From JAUIAI01 sp050633665 (GTDB lineage: Bacteria; Pseudomonadota; Gammaproteobacteria; Burkholderiales; Burkholderiaceae_E), in contig JBOEGY010000001.1 of NCBI GenBank assembly GCA_050633665.1, positions 868,001 through 932,000 of the forward strand: 64,000 bases of DNA, written 5' to 3'. Made by a program: the position numbers and the translations under genes. This document shows positions 34,837 through 43,437 of this stretch, piece by piece (within the stretch, counting starts at the first letter, position 1; every line of letters begins with the position of its first letter). Below the pieces are notes generated by a model that was not told the origin of the DNA, searched no databases, and was given only the letters and a program-made list of their open reading frames with translations.

Positions 34837-35907
34837 ATGGATACTTACACAAGCTACGACCTGGTCGAATACGGCAAGCCTTTGCAAGCCCGTTTGCGCG
34901 AGATGCCCAAGCCCAAGGCGTCTGAGGTGCTGGTGAGAGTTCGTCGTTCCGGTGTCTGCCACTCGGATCTGCATATTGGTTCGGGGCACATGGATTTAGG
35001 CGAAGAAGGGGTTCTCAGCATGGCGGAGCGGGGCATCAAGTTACCGGTTGCCATGGGTCATGAGATCCTCGGCGAGGTTGTCGCGTTGGGACCAGATGCC
35101 GATCCGGAGGCCGCGCCTGTTGGCAAGACCATGTTGGTGTTTCCGTGGACCGGTTGCGGTGACTGCCTGGCTTGCGAGGAATTACGCGAGAACGATTGCC
35201 TGGCACCGCGTTTTATGGGGCTGGTGCAGGATGGCGGCTATGCCACTCATGCACTCGTGCGTCATCCACGGTACCTGGTCGATGTTGAGGGGCTTGATCC
35301 GGATACAGTAACGCCACACGCTTGTTCCGGACTCACCGTATACAACGCCCTCAAGAAGGCGGGCCCGCTCAGAGAGGGCGAGTGGCTTGCGGTGATGGGT
35401 ACCGGTGGGCTTGGCCTGAACGCCATCGCAATTGCCCGAGCCATGGGTTACAAGCAGATATTGGCGGTAGACAATAACGCGGTAAAGCTACAAGCTGCGG
35501 TGGAAATGGGGGCTGATAAAACCCTGGATAGTTCCGCAGCAGACGCCCTTGACCAACTCAAGGCACTGACTGACAACCGTCTGCTCGCCGTGATTGATAC
35601 GGTCGGCGTACCGGCTACTTCGCGGCTGGCGGTTCACGCCCTGATCAAGACCGGCCGATACGTCTGTGTCGGTCTGCATGGGGGTGACTTTAAGATGCCG
35701 TTGCCTTGGTTGCCGCAGAAGGCGCTGACCGTTTGCGGTTGCCATGTTGGCAGCAGTCTGTTGCTCCGTGAACTGATCGAGCTGGTCAAAACCGGAAAAG
35801 TCAAAGAGATTCCGGTTGAGTCACGACCGCTCTCTGCGGTTGCTCAGACGCTCGATGATCTTAAGGCGGGCAATATTACCGGGCGCGTCGTTCTCAACGG
35901 CGACTAA
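34837..35907 (+). CDS. Zinc-dependent alcohol dehydrogenase
   Basis: This is a 356-residue medium-chain dehydrogenase. The catalytic zinc ligands are in GVCHSDLH (Cys41) and MGHE (His75, Glu76). The structural zinc site is TGCGDCLACEELRENDC (Cys107, 110, 113, 121). The Rossmann motif is GTGGLGLNAIAIA, and AVDNN ends the next strand with Asp, which favours NAD. It resembles AdhP/AdhA-like enzymes. GAGGGA sits before the ATG, 6 bp after the hydratase stop, so both are read from one message. In this setting it may oxidise the hydroxyl made by the hydratase or an aldehyde-alcohol pair. That is inference. Confidence 0.9.
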   Translation: MDTYTSYDLVEYGKPLQARLREMPKPKASEVLVRVRRSGVCHSDLHIGSGHMDLGEEGVLSMAERGIKLPVAMGHEILGEVVALGPDADPEAAPVGKTMLVFPWTGCGDCLACEELRENDCLAPRFMGLVQDGGYATHALVRHPRYLVDVEGLDPDTVTPHACSGLTVYNALKKAGPLREGEWLAVMGTGGLGLNAIAIARAMGYKQILAVDNNAVKLQAAVEMGADKTLDSSAADALDQLKALTDNRLLAVIDTVGVPATSRLAVHALIKTGRYVCVGLHGGDFKMPLPWLPQKALTVCGCHVGSSLLLRELIELVKTGKVKEIPVESRPLSAVAQTLDDLKAGNITGRVVLNGD

Positions 35908-35958
35908 TCCGCATCAGGCCGTTTCAATAACAGGGTTTCCTTGAGCAGGGTCTTACCG

Positions 35959-36831
35959 ATGGCAAATTCAACCGGGCCGAGTATCAGGTCGCGCAGGAGT
36001 TTTATTTTCACGCCTGGCCTGAAACCGGAAATGTTCCCCAAGGCGTTGGCCAGCGGGACCGATATCGTCTGTGTCGAACTGGAAGACGGGATCGCACCGC
36101 ATGACAAAGCTGCGGCCCGTGAGAGCGCTCTGGCCTTGTTCGCTAAGCCGCAGGCTGATGATGGGGTTGAACGAATCGTCCGTATCAACTGCCTGCGGGA
36201 TGCATTTGGCCTGGCTGATGTGCAGGCGGTTCTGGCAACCGATACACCGCCGCCGGCGTTGATGTTGCCCAAGGTCAGGACGCCTGACGAGGTTATCTGG
36301 CTAGACGAACTGTTGACTGAACGCGGCCATGCGTGTCGCCTGCATGTCATCATCGAAACAAACGCCGGTCTTGAAGCGGCGTTCGAGATTGCCCGGTCCA
36401 GCAAACGTATTGATGCCTTGTTTTTCGGTGGCGTTGATATGGCAGCAGAGCTACGCTGCAAGAATCAGTGGGAGTCTTTGCTCTATGCCCGGTCCCGGGT
36501 TGTACATGCGGCGGCCAATGCCGGTATCGATGTCATTGATGTACCGTTTCTTGATCTGCAGGACTCTGAAGGGATGGCGCGCGAGGCGGAGCTGGCGCGC
36601 GATCTCGGATTCAGCGGGAAGGGGTCGATTCACCCGCGCCAGATCGAGATCCTGAATCGGGTATTTACCCCGTCTGATGCCGAGATTGAACACGCCCATA
36701 AACTCCTTGAAGCGTTCGAGTTGGCGGGAACAGGGCTGGTTGTCGTGGATGGCAAGCTGATCGAAAAACCGGTGCTTCGAGAAATGCAGCGTATTGTGGC
36801 CATAGCCGGCACGATCCGCGAGAACCGTTAG
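35959..36831 (+). CDS. HpcH/HpaI aldolase family, CitE-like CoA ester lyase
   Basis: From ATG 35959 the protein has 290 residues, typical of the CitE/malyl-CoA lyase/CLYBL group. It begins RRSFIFTPGLKPEMFPKALASGTDIVCVELEDGIAP, where the FTPG and ELEDG motifs bind CoA and the metal. LHVIIETNAGLEAAFEIA carries the second acidic ligand, and GSIHPRQIE closes the barrel. Likely reactions are reversible cleavage or hydrolysis of malyl-, citramalyl- or methylmalyl-CoA. TTG 35941 is in frame but an AGGG is better placed for the ATG. It follows the alcohol dehydrogenase by 51 bp, so the hydratase-ADH-lyase genes may be one operon. Confidence 0.83.
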   Translation: MANSTGPSIRSRRSFIFTPGLKPEMFPKALASGTDIVCVELEDGIAPHDKAAARESALALFAKPQADDGVERIVRINCLRDAFGLADVQAVLATDTPPPALMLPKVRTPDEVIWLDELLTERGHACRLHVIIETNAGLEAAFEIARSSKRIDALFFGGVDMAAELRCKNQWESLLYARSRVVHAAANAGIDVIDVPFLDLQDSEGMAREAELARDLGFSGKGSIHPRQIEILNRVFTPSDAEIEHAHKLLEAFELAGTGLVVVDGKLIEKPVLREMQRIVAIAGTIRENR

Positions 36832-36845
36832 GCTAGTCAGGAGAG

Positions 36846-37544
36846 CTAGGCCGGATCGGGCACCTGCTTGTCTCGGAACTGCCGAACCTGATTGGCCAGC
36901 TCGATCAGTTCCTGATCGTGAACGGACAGGCTGCTCAGCTTATCGACCAGGTTAAACAGGTATTCCCGACAAGTACCCAGATGGCCTTCCGCCAACGCGA
37001 TGGCTTCGATGATGGTCGGTTGCGGGAGCGGGCCGGCATACCGCTCATGCTGTTTGTTGGCTAACAGACACAGACATGGCTTTTCTTCCCCGTTGATCAG
37101 CGCGGTGCGGACCCGCGGCAAATAGGCGCCACTGACCATTTCGCGGCGCCATAGCATCAGGGTTTCATGGTCGCGAAGATCATTGTCAATCCGAAAGGCC
37201 ACACCAGAGCACTGGCTAGCGGTATCGGCATCGTCCAGCGCCAGCCAGAGCCCCTGCCGTTCAGGGCTGCCGCGGCCACTCGGCGCCCACAGGCAGAACT
37301 TCCTGGCATGACCGGGAAGCAGGGCAACCGCCTGATCGACGAATTCGAACGTCGGGCTCCAGATAAGCGAGCCATAGCCGAAGACCCATAGTTCATCATG
37401 CTGTTCGAACGCTTCGAGCGTCTGAGCCCGAGTTTTGTCAAAGGCCTCATCGCTCAGCAGAATATGTGGCTGACCTTCGCTGATTTCCTGTTTCAGTCGT
37501 TGTCTTATGCGGTCATGGACCACATCGTCGCGGGTGATGCCCAT
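36846..37544 (-). CDS. ChaC-like glutathione-specific gamma-glutamylcyclotransferase
   Basis: The protein has 232 residues from ATG 37544, matching E. coli ChaC (231) including the opening MGITRD. FGYGSLIW (55-62) binds the gamma-glutamyl group, and the catalytic Glu lies in LWRREMVSGAYLP. It should split glutathione to 5-oxoproline and Cys-Gly in the cytoplasm. The frame can be extended to GTG 37619, but the added 25 residues are not conserved. The gene is alone, converging on the CitE-like gene with 14 bp between. gshA is also in this window, 22 kb away, with no direct link. Confidence 0.85.
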   Translation of the reverse strand: MGITRDDVVHDRIRQRLKQEISEGQPHILLSDEAFDKTRAQTLEAFEQHDELWVFGYGSLIWSPTFEFVDQAVALLPGHARKFCLWAPSGRGSPERQGLWLALDDADTASQCSGVAFRIDNDLRDHETLMLWRREMVSGAYLPRVRTALINGEEKPCLCLLANKQHERYAGPLPQPTIIEAIALAEGHLGTCREYLFNLVDKLSSLSVHDQELIELANQVRQFRDKQVPDPA

Positions 37545-37700
37545 ATTTTCTCTTACCGGTAAAAGGGAGTCTTCCAAGTGGATTATGGTATCCGGACTCT
37601 CATAAGCGGCTAATGCCACCTATGTTGGGCAATCGACCGCCGGTTCGAGCGGGTTCCGCTTCACAAAAAGGGATTCCGGCCATGCACATCGAATAGGCGA

Positions 37701-37717
37701 CTAATCGCCGGTTTATT
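37701..37717 (+). repeat. 17-bp direct repeat, left copy
   Basis: CTAATCGCCGGTTTATT here matches CTAATCGCCGGCTTATT at 44325-44341 with one mismatch. The copies lie just before the first and at the end of the last gene of the adaptor/M50/SecA-like cassette. The flanking GGCGA also allows a small hairpin GGCGA-CTAA-TCGCC at this copy. Confidence 0.35.
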
Positions 37718-37783
37718 CAGTCGTTCCGGTTGGGGCGCTGGTGGCTTAATGATCAAGTGTCTATTCGCCGCGAAGCGCGTCCC

Positions 37784-39265
37784 ATGCCTGTGACAGGTCA
37801 AGCCGAAATTCCCCGTACCGCCAGAGTTGAATCACCCACGAGCGATATCGCGTCGGTGAAGGCTCAGAAGCGACGCGTCAGCAAGACGGACCAAACCGCT
37901 CGCACTCTGCGTATCGGTAACGTTCTCGCGCTGGTTGGCAAGGCAATGTCCCATGCTGACTTCGCTTCATCGTCGTTCGCGGTGCTGACCGATCTGGCGA
38001 AAGCGTTGAAGTGTCAGCGCGTGAGTCTTGGATTTTTCGGATTGCGGACGCTGCAGGTCTGCGCGATCTCCAACGTGAGTGATTTCGAACGGCGCCAAAG
38101 CATTGTTGGGGCAATTGAGGCGGCGATGGAGGAGGCGGTTGACTCGGGCTCAATCATTGTTTATCCGTTGCCGCGAGCGAAAGCGGACACCCATACGTTT
38201 ATGCATGCCGCGTTGGCTAAAAACGGTGGCGGCCCTTCGATATGTACCGTCCCTATAGTGGTCAGAGGTAATACGATTGGCGCGCTAACGTTTGAACGTA
38301 GCGAAGGTTTCGACCCGGTGTTTATGGCGTCGGCCAAAGACGCCGCTTGTTTTCTCGGCCCGGCACTCGAGATGCAATACCGCGCCAGCCGGCCGATAGC
38401 AGGGCCGCTGCTGCGTCGGCGCGAACGGCTCAGGCGCGAGTCGCCCGGCAAAACCCTTTCGACTGCAGAAACCGGCGCCTTAATCGCGGCCGGATTGCTG
38501 CTGATCGCGGCGATCTGGCCGGTCACCCTAGAGGTAACCTCGCCGGCCAGAGTGGAAGGTGCCGGTCAGCGTGTCGTTGCCGCGCCGGTGGATGGATTTA
38601 TTCAGTCGGTGTTGCACCGGCCCGGTGACAGAGTGCTTGCCGGCGAATTATTGGTGGCGATGGATGATTCCGATTTGCGCCAGGCGACTGAGAAATGGCG
38701 GGTCGAGACGGAACAACTCGATCGGGAGTATCGGGACGCACTGAGTCAGGACGACGCGGCCGAGATCGTGGTCGCGAGGTCACGTCTGGATCAGGCAAAA
38801 GGGCAATACGGTCTCGCAGTTCGAGAGCTCGAGCGCAGTCAGTTGGTGGCGCCAATTGACGGCGTTCTTGTCAGTGGCGATTTGCGCGAATCGATTGGCA
38901 TGCCGGTCAAACGGGGCCAGGAGCTCCTGAAAGTTGCTCCAGAAGACGCTTATCGAGTTGTCGCCGAGGTTGATGAGCAGGATATTGCCCTGATTCAGAC
39001 GGGCCAGACCGGGCGTGTCATTTTTTCCGCTTTATCGGATCAGGACCTGCCGGTCAAAGTCACCCGAATCTCTCCGGTAGCCCGGGTTCTAGATCATCGC
39101 AACATGTTCGAGGTTGATGGCGAGATACAGGCTTCTGATGTGCCGCTGTATCACGGTCTAACCGGCCGGGCCCGGCTGGAAATCGACAGCCGGCCGCTGG
39201 GCCAAATTGTCTGGCTTCGGATTAGGCAGCGAATCCAGAAACTGACCTGGCGGTTGATCGGATGA
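37784..39265 (+). CDS. GAF-domain HlyD-like membrane adaptor
   Basis: The product has 493 residues from ATG 37784. The N-terminal part contains a GAF-like sensor (about 45-200, with CQRVSLGFFGLRTLQVCAIS and CTVPIVVRGNTIGALTFE). One membrane helix follows (about 229-248). Then comes a HlyD/membrane-fusion region: a lipoyl-like hairpin QRVVAAPVDGFIQSVLHRPGDRV, a coiled-coil stretch and GVLVSGDLRESIGMPVKRGQELL. The GAF part would be cytoplasmic and the adaptor part periplasmic, a way to sense inside and act outside. It opens a tight operon with M50, SecA-like and adaptor genes, 4 bp from the next. The start is weakly supported and lacks a good ribosome site. Confidence 0.8.
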   Translation: MPVTGQAEIPRTARVESPTSDIASVKAQKRRVSKTDQTARTLRIGNVLALVGKAMSHADFASSSFAVLTDLAKALKCQRVSLGFFGLRTLQVCAISNVSDFERRQSIVGAIEAAMEEAVDSGSIIVYPLPRAKADTHTFMHAALAKNGGGPSICTVPIVVRGNTIGALTFERSEGFDPVFMASAKDAACFLGPALEMQYRASRPIAGPLLRRRERLRRESPGKTLSTAETGALIAAGLLLIAAIWPVTLEVTSPARVEGAGQRVVAAPVDGFIQSVLHRPGDRVLAGELLVAMDDSDLRQATEKWRVETEQLDREYRDALSQDDAAEIVVARSRLDQAKGQYGLAVRELERSQLVAPIDGVLVSGDLRESIGMPVKRGQELLKVAPEDAYRVVAEVDEQDIALIQTGQTGRVIFSALSDQDLPVKVTRISPVARVLDHRNMFEVDGEIQASDVPLYHGLTGRARLEIDSRPLGQIVWLRIRQRIQKLTWRLIG

Positions 39266-39269
39266 GCCC

Positions 39270-41423
39270 GTGCTTCTAGACGAACAAGAGCCATTGCTTT
39301 CCCCCGACTGGTATCGGGTAGCTTATTTGCGTCCGCGTTTGCGCAATGGAATAAAAGTCTCGCAACATCGGCTGCGGGGGGAGTGCTGGTATGTGATCGC
39401 CGACCCGGTATCGGGTCGCCATTACCGGTTTAACGCGCAAGCGTATTCGCTGATCTCGCTACTAAATGGGGATGCCACCATTGATGAAGTCTGGTCAGGA
39501 ATTCTGGCGACAGACGGCGATGACGCACCAACTCAGGCCGAAGTCATGCGTACGCTTTCCCAGGCTTTTGGGGCAAACCTTTTCGTCGGTAACCTTGAAG
39601 TTGATGCTGAGACAATTGTCGGTGCTCAGCGCAAGCAAACAACTAAACGACGTCTCTCCCGCTTGAATCCGCTGGCGATTCGGATCCCGCTGTGGGACCC
39701 GGATCGTTTCCTGACCGCTCACTTGAGCAAGATTTCCTGGCTGATGACGTATCTGTCGCAGTCGCTGATTCTGCTGGCGATTGGCGCTTCGGCGATTTTG
39801 CTGGCCATGAATGCCGAGGCGTTTTCTGACTTTGCTGTTGCTCATCTGGGCAATGGCTCTACCTTGCTGATGCTTTGGCTGGTCTTTCCTGTGGTCAAGG
39901 GATTGCACGAACTGGCCCATGCTTTTACGGTGAAATCGCTAGGCGGAGAAGTGCACGAGATAGGCATTACGCTGTTGATGTTGACGCCGATGCCTTACGT
40001 AGACGCCTCTGCTTCGACCGCGTTGCCGCGCAAACAGGACCGTATCAAAGTGGCGGCTGCCGGGATCGTGATGGAGGCTTTCATCGCGAGTATTGCCATA
40101 CCGTTGTGGTTGCTCCTGGAGCCGGGCTTGCTGAGGGAGCTGACGTTTGTCGTGGTATTTGCCGGAGTGATTTCCACGTTGTTGATCAACGGCAATCCGT
40201 TGCTTCGATTTGATGGGTATTACGTCTTCTGCGACTGGATCGAGGCACCGAATCTCAGCTCTCGGAGTCAACTGTACTGGCAGTCACTGATTAAACGAAC
40301 CCTGTTCCGGGTTCATCAGGCCCGGTTCGGGAATGTGCTGCCCGGAGAAACCGGCTGGCTGCTGGCCTATGCGCCGCTCTCTTGGCTTTACCGGGTTTTT
40401 CTGATCCTGATGTTGTGTCAGATGCTGACGCAATGGAGCAACTGGCTCGGCATGGCCATGTTCTGTTTTGGCGCCTGGTTGTTGGTCGGCAAACCGCTTC
40501 GTCTCGGACTGGGCTGGTTGTTGAATTCTGCTGAACTACATGGCCGGCGACTTCGAGCGCAACTGAGTTGCACGCTGGTCGTGATGTTCGGCGGGCTCAT
40601 ACTCGGGACGCTGCCGGTTCCGGACAGAACCTATGCAGCAGCGATTGTATGGCTTCCTGAGAATGCGATTGTCAGGTTGCAGGCCGAAGGGCAGGTACAG
40701 GAGGTTCTGGCGCAAGATAAACAGTGGGTTCAGGCCGGGGAGCCGATCGCGCTGCTAGCAAACGATCGGCTCCGGACAGAATTGGCTGGTCTTGAGGCCG
40801 AGGTTGAAACGCAGAAGATCGAGCTGGCGCGCCAGTTCAAACAAGATGCCAAGGCCACGATCAGTGCCAAACAAAAATTCCAGGCCATGCTGGCGACCCG
40901 CGATGTCTTGCAACGACGGGTGGATGGCCTGACGGTACGCGCCGGCACTGACGGGTATCTGGCCATTGACCCCGGTCACCTGTCGCCGGGCCAGTACCTG
41001 TCGCAAGGAACAGTCGTTGCCCAGGTGATGCCGGAAGGGCCTGCAACCGTCCGGGCGCTGGTCGGCAATGACGACATAGCATTGGTTCGCAAGCATACGG
41101 AAACGGTTTCTGTGACCAGTCTGGCCGTCGGCGGGGCCGATCGGCAGGCCCGAATTACGCGGGTAACGCCCCTTGCAAGCCGCCAATTGCCAAGCGCCGC
41201 TCTGGCCATGGATGCCGGCGGCCCGATTGAGATTGACCACGAACAGTCCGGCGGTTTGCAGGCCAGACAGGCGCGCTTTGCTTTCGACCTGACGCTGACT
41301 TCGACCGACAGTCTGCCAGTCGGTTCAAGGGCTATGGCGGTCTTTGATCACGGCTCTACAACGCTGGGTAGCCATATCGGGCGTGTCGTGCGCGAGTCAT
41401 TTCTGAGGCATTTTTCGACATGA
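39270..41423 (+). CDS. PqqD-like / M50 site-2 protease / HlyD fusion protein
   Basis: This 717-residue polytopic protein has three parts. Residues about 15-115 form a PqqD-like domain (WYVIADPVSGRHYRFNAQAYSLISLLNG), a fold that binds peptide leaders. Residues about 150-450 are an M50 membrane metalloprotease with HELAH (His213, Glu214, His217) and NPLLRFDGYY (Asp315 as third zinc ligand). Residues about 455-717 are a HlyD-like adaptor with a lipoyl-type half (VRLQAEGQVQEVLAQDKQWV) and coiled coil. Related fusions act in peptide maturation and export. It starts 4 bp after the GAF adaptor and its stop overlaps the SecA-like ATG by 4 bp. All zinc ligands are present, so activity is expected. Confidence 0.85.
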   Translation: MLLDEQEPLLSPDWYRVAYLRPRLRNGIKVSQHRLRGECWYVIADPVSGRHYRFNAQAYSLISLLNGDATIDEVWSGILATDGDDAPTQAEVMRTLSQAFGANLFVGNLEVDAETIVGAQRKQTTKRRLSRLNPLAIRIPLWDPDRFLTAHLSKISWLMTYLSQSLILLAIGASAILLAMNAEAFSDFAVAHLGNGSTLLMLWLVFPVVKGLHELAHAFTVKSLGGEVHEIGITLLMLTPMPYVDASASTALPRKQDRIKVAAAGIVMEAFIASIAIPLWLLLEPGLLRELTFVVVFAGVISTLLINGNPLLRFDGYYVFCDWIEAPNLSSRSQLYWQSLIKRTLFRVHQARFGNVLPGETGWLLAYAPLSWLYRVFLILMLCQMLTQWSNWLGMAMFCFGAWLLVGKPLRLGLGWLLNSAELHGRRLRAQLSCTLVVMFGGLILGTLPVPDRTYAAAIVWLPENAIVRLQAEGQVQEVLAQDKQWVQAGEPIALLANDRLRTELAGLEAEVETQKIELARQFKQDAKATISAKQKFQAMLATRDVLQRRVDGLTVRAGTDGYLAIDPGHLSPGQYLSQGTVVAQVMPEGPATVRALVGNDDIALVRKHTETVSVTSLAVGGADRQARITRVTPLASRQLPSAALAMDAGGPIEIDHEQSGGLQARQARFAFDLTLTSTDSLPVGSRAMAVFDHGSTTLGSHIGRVVRESFLRHFST

Positions 41424-43423
41424 CCTCAATCAACCTGCCCACGAACGATCTTGCATTTGGCAACTATCCGCAACGGCTGCTCTCGCCGTTGGGTTCGGGG
41501 CTAAGAGGACGCTGGCGCACGCGCCTGAGCAATACGAGGCAGTTTGCGAGTATCCCGCCGGTTGCGTTGAAATACATGCACCGTGCTGAGCGCCAGGCCA
41601 GGCAATTGCCGCTGGACGCGTTGATTGCGACTGCGCGCCGGCTGGGATTGCAGCTGCGGGCAAACGGACTGAGCCATGCGACCGCCGGCGCCGCAATAGC
41701 CTGTGTCGCGCAAATCCTGACGCGCACGCTAAAGCAGCAACCGTATGAGACTCAACTGAACGCCGCCTGGCAGATGCTGCAGGGCAACCTGGTTGAGATG
41801 CAGACCGGGGAGGGTAAAACACTGGCCGCGGCGCTGGCTGCGGCAACCGCGGGCCTAGCGGGCTCGACGGTCTACGTCCTGACCGCCAACGACTATCTGG
41901 TCAGGCGTGATCACGATTCGCTTGCTGAGTTCTTCGCCGTGCTGGGATTGTCAACTGGCTGGGTGACAAGTGAGTCCTGTGCCGACGACCGCTATCAGAA
42001 CTGGCGCCGGCAGATAGTCTTTAGCAGCGCCCGGGAGTTGGCGTTTGACTATCTGCGAGATCATGTCCGTCTCGCGGGTGAGCGCGACCCGGTGCTGGCA
42101 CGCGCCCGCGCACTTGAACGCGAGTCAATCATGCCAGGGAAGGTCGGTCCAATCGCTGATGCGGCATTGGTACCCGGACTGTGTTTTTGCATCGTTGATG
42201 AAGCCGATAGCCTGCTGCTTGACGAAGCGGTCATGCCATTGATTATCGCCAGTCCGGTTGCCCGGGAGCAAGGCGATGAATATGCCAGGGCTTACAAGAT
42301 CGCCAGTGAACTAATCGAAAGCGAGCATTTCCGCGCGATAAAACCTGCGCGGCGGGCCGTGCTTACCGAGTCAGGCAAGAGACAGGTACGACTGAAGCTC
42401 CAGGCCGAAAGCGGTGCGCTGGCTGTTGAGCGCCAGGCATTTGAATGGGTGCAGACTGCACTCGCTGCGCAGCATCTATATGGCGTTGACCGGGAGTATG
42501 CCGTCGTAGGTGATCAGATTGCTTTGATTGACGAGCTTACCGGTCGTTTGGCTCACGGTCGTCAGTGGCAGGGCGTGCTGCACCAGATGGTGGAGTTAAA
42601 GGAAGGGTTGACACCTTCCTTGCCCTCGCGGGTGACGGCTCAAATAACTTATCAGTCGCTGTTTCCCAGAGTCATTCATTTGTGCGGTATGAGTGGCACA
42701 CTCAGGGATGATCGCCGGGAGTTGCAAGCCTTGTACGGACGTCCGGTTGTTCGGATTCCGTTGCGTCGTGCTGATTGCCGGCGTCGCGAAGGAATGCGGA
42801 TTCTGCCCAGTCAGGCTGTGAAATGGCAGGCGGTGATCTACGCGGTTAAAGCCCGGCAGGATGCCGGTCGCCCGGTTCTGGTGGGTACTGACAGCGTTGC
42901 GGATTCTGCCCATCTATCTGGCTTACTAGACGCCGCCGGTGTTCGACATCAGGTATTGAACGCCACCCAATCGGCAGCGGAGGCAGCGTGTCTTGCCCGG
43001 GCTGGTCGCAGCGGGGTCGTAACGGTGACAACCAATATTGCGGGCCGCGGTACCGATATCCGGCTCACCGAAGCCGCTCGGCGAGCCGGCGGGCTTCATG
43101 TGATCGCCACCATGTGTAACCGTTCACGACGAGTTGATCGGCAATTGGTCGGGCGGGCTGCTCGACAAGGTGATCCGGGCAGTTTTGAGGTGATCGTGTC
43201 CTGTGACGACAAGCTCATTACCCGGGTCTGGCCGCTAGCGATGCAGTCCGTTTTCCGAAGACTCTGCCAGTGGCACAGCTGTGTGCCTCAATGGTTGCTT
43301 GAACTTCCGTTCACGATTGCTCAGCGTCTCGAAGAACGTCGGGATCGGATCATTCGTCACGCGTTGCGAGACGCAAACAAGGCCCGGCAAAGTCAGTTTA
43401 GTTTTGCCGGTCGTTCTGAATAA
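41420..43423 (+). CDS. Shortened SecA-like preprotein translocase ATPase
   Basis: At 667 residues it is well below SecA (about 900). It keeps the DEAD motor: Walker A MQTGEGKT (Lys133), LTANDYL, Walker B VDEADSLLLDEA (Asp260, Glu261), the preprotein-crosslinking segment with REYAVVGDQIALIDELTGR, CGMSGTLRDD, TNIAGRGTDI (538-547) and the arginine-finger stretch QLVGRAARQGDPGS. The chain ends soon after AQRLEERRDRI, where the SecA helical scaffold begins, so the helical wing domain, the later scaffold and the Cys-rich C-terminus for SecB and lipid are missing. It is probably a dedicated motor for the neighbouring M50/adaptor proteins. ATG overlaps the M50 stop. Confidence 0.88.
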   Translation: MTSINLPTNDLAFGNYPQRLLSPLGSGLRGRWRTRLSNTRQFASIPPVALKYMHRAERQARQLPLDALIATARRLGLQLRANGLSHATAGAAIACVAQILTRTLKQQPYETQLNAAWQMLQGNLVEMQTGEGKTLAAALAAATAGLAGSTVYVLTANDYLVRRDHDSLAEFFAVLGLSTGWVTSESCADDRYQNWRRQIVFSSARELAFDYLRDHVRLAGERDPVLARARALERESIMPGKVGPIADAALVPGLCFCIVDEADSLLLDEAVMPLIIASPVAREQGDEYARAYKIASELIESEHFRAIKPARRAVLTESGKRQVRLKLQAESGALAVERQAFEWVQTALAAQHLYGVDREYAVVGDQIALIDELTGRLAHGRQWQGVLHQMVELKEGLTPSLPSRVTAQITYQSLFPRVIHLCGMSGTLRDDRRELQALYGRPVVRIPLRRADCRRREGMRILPSQAVKWQAVIYAVKARQDAGRPVLVGTDSVADSAHLSGLLDAAGVRHQVLNATQSAAEAACLARAGRSGVVTVTTNIAGRGTDIRLTEAARRAGGLHVIATMCNRSRRVDRQLVGRAARQGDPGSFEVIVSCDDKLITRVWPLAMQSVFRRLCQWHSCVPQWLLELPFTIAQRLEERRDRIIRHALRDANKARQSQFSFAGRSE

Positions 43424-43437
43424 ACGTTGGCTACTTC

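Noticed and set aside
37545..37729. Possible mobile-element boundary before the export cassette
   Set aside because: Only the short 17-bp repeat is seen. There is no transposase, integrase, tRNA gene or inverted terminal repeat.
39270..41423. Lanthipeptide or other RiPP cluster built on the PqqD-like domain
   Set aside because: No precursor peptide, lanthionine synthetase, YcaO or radical SAM gene is present, so a RiPP pathway is not supported beyond the domain itself.
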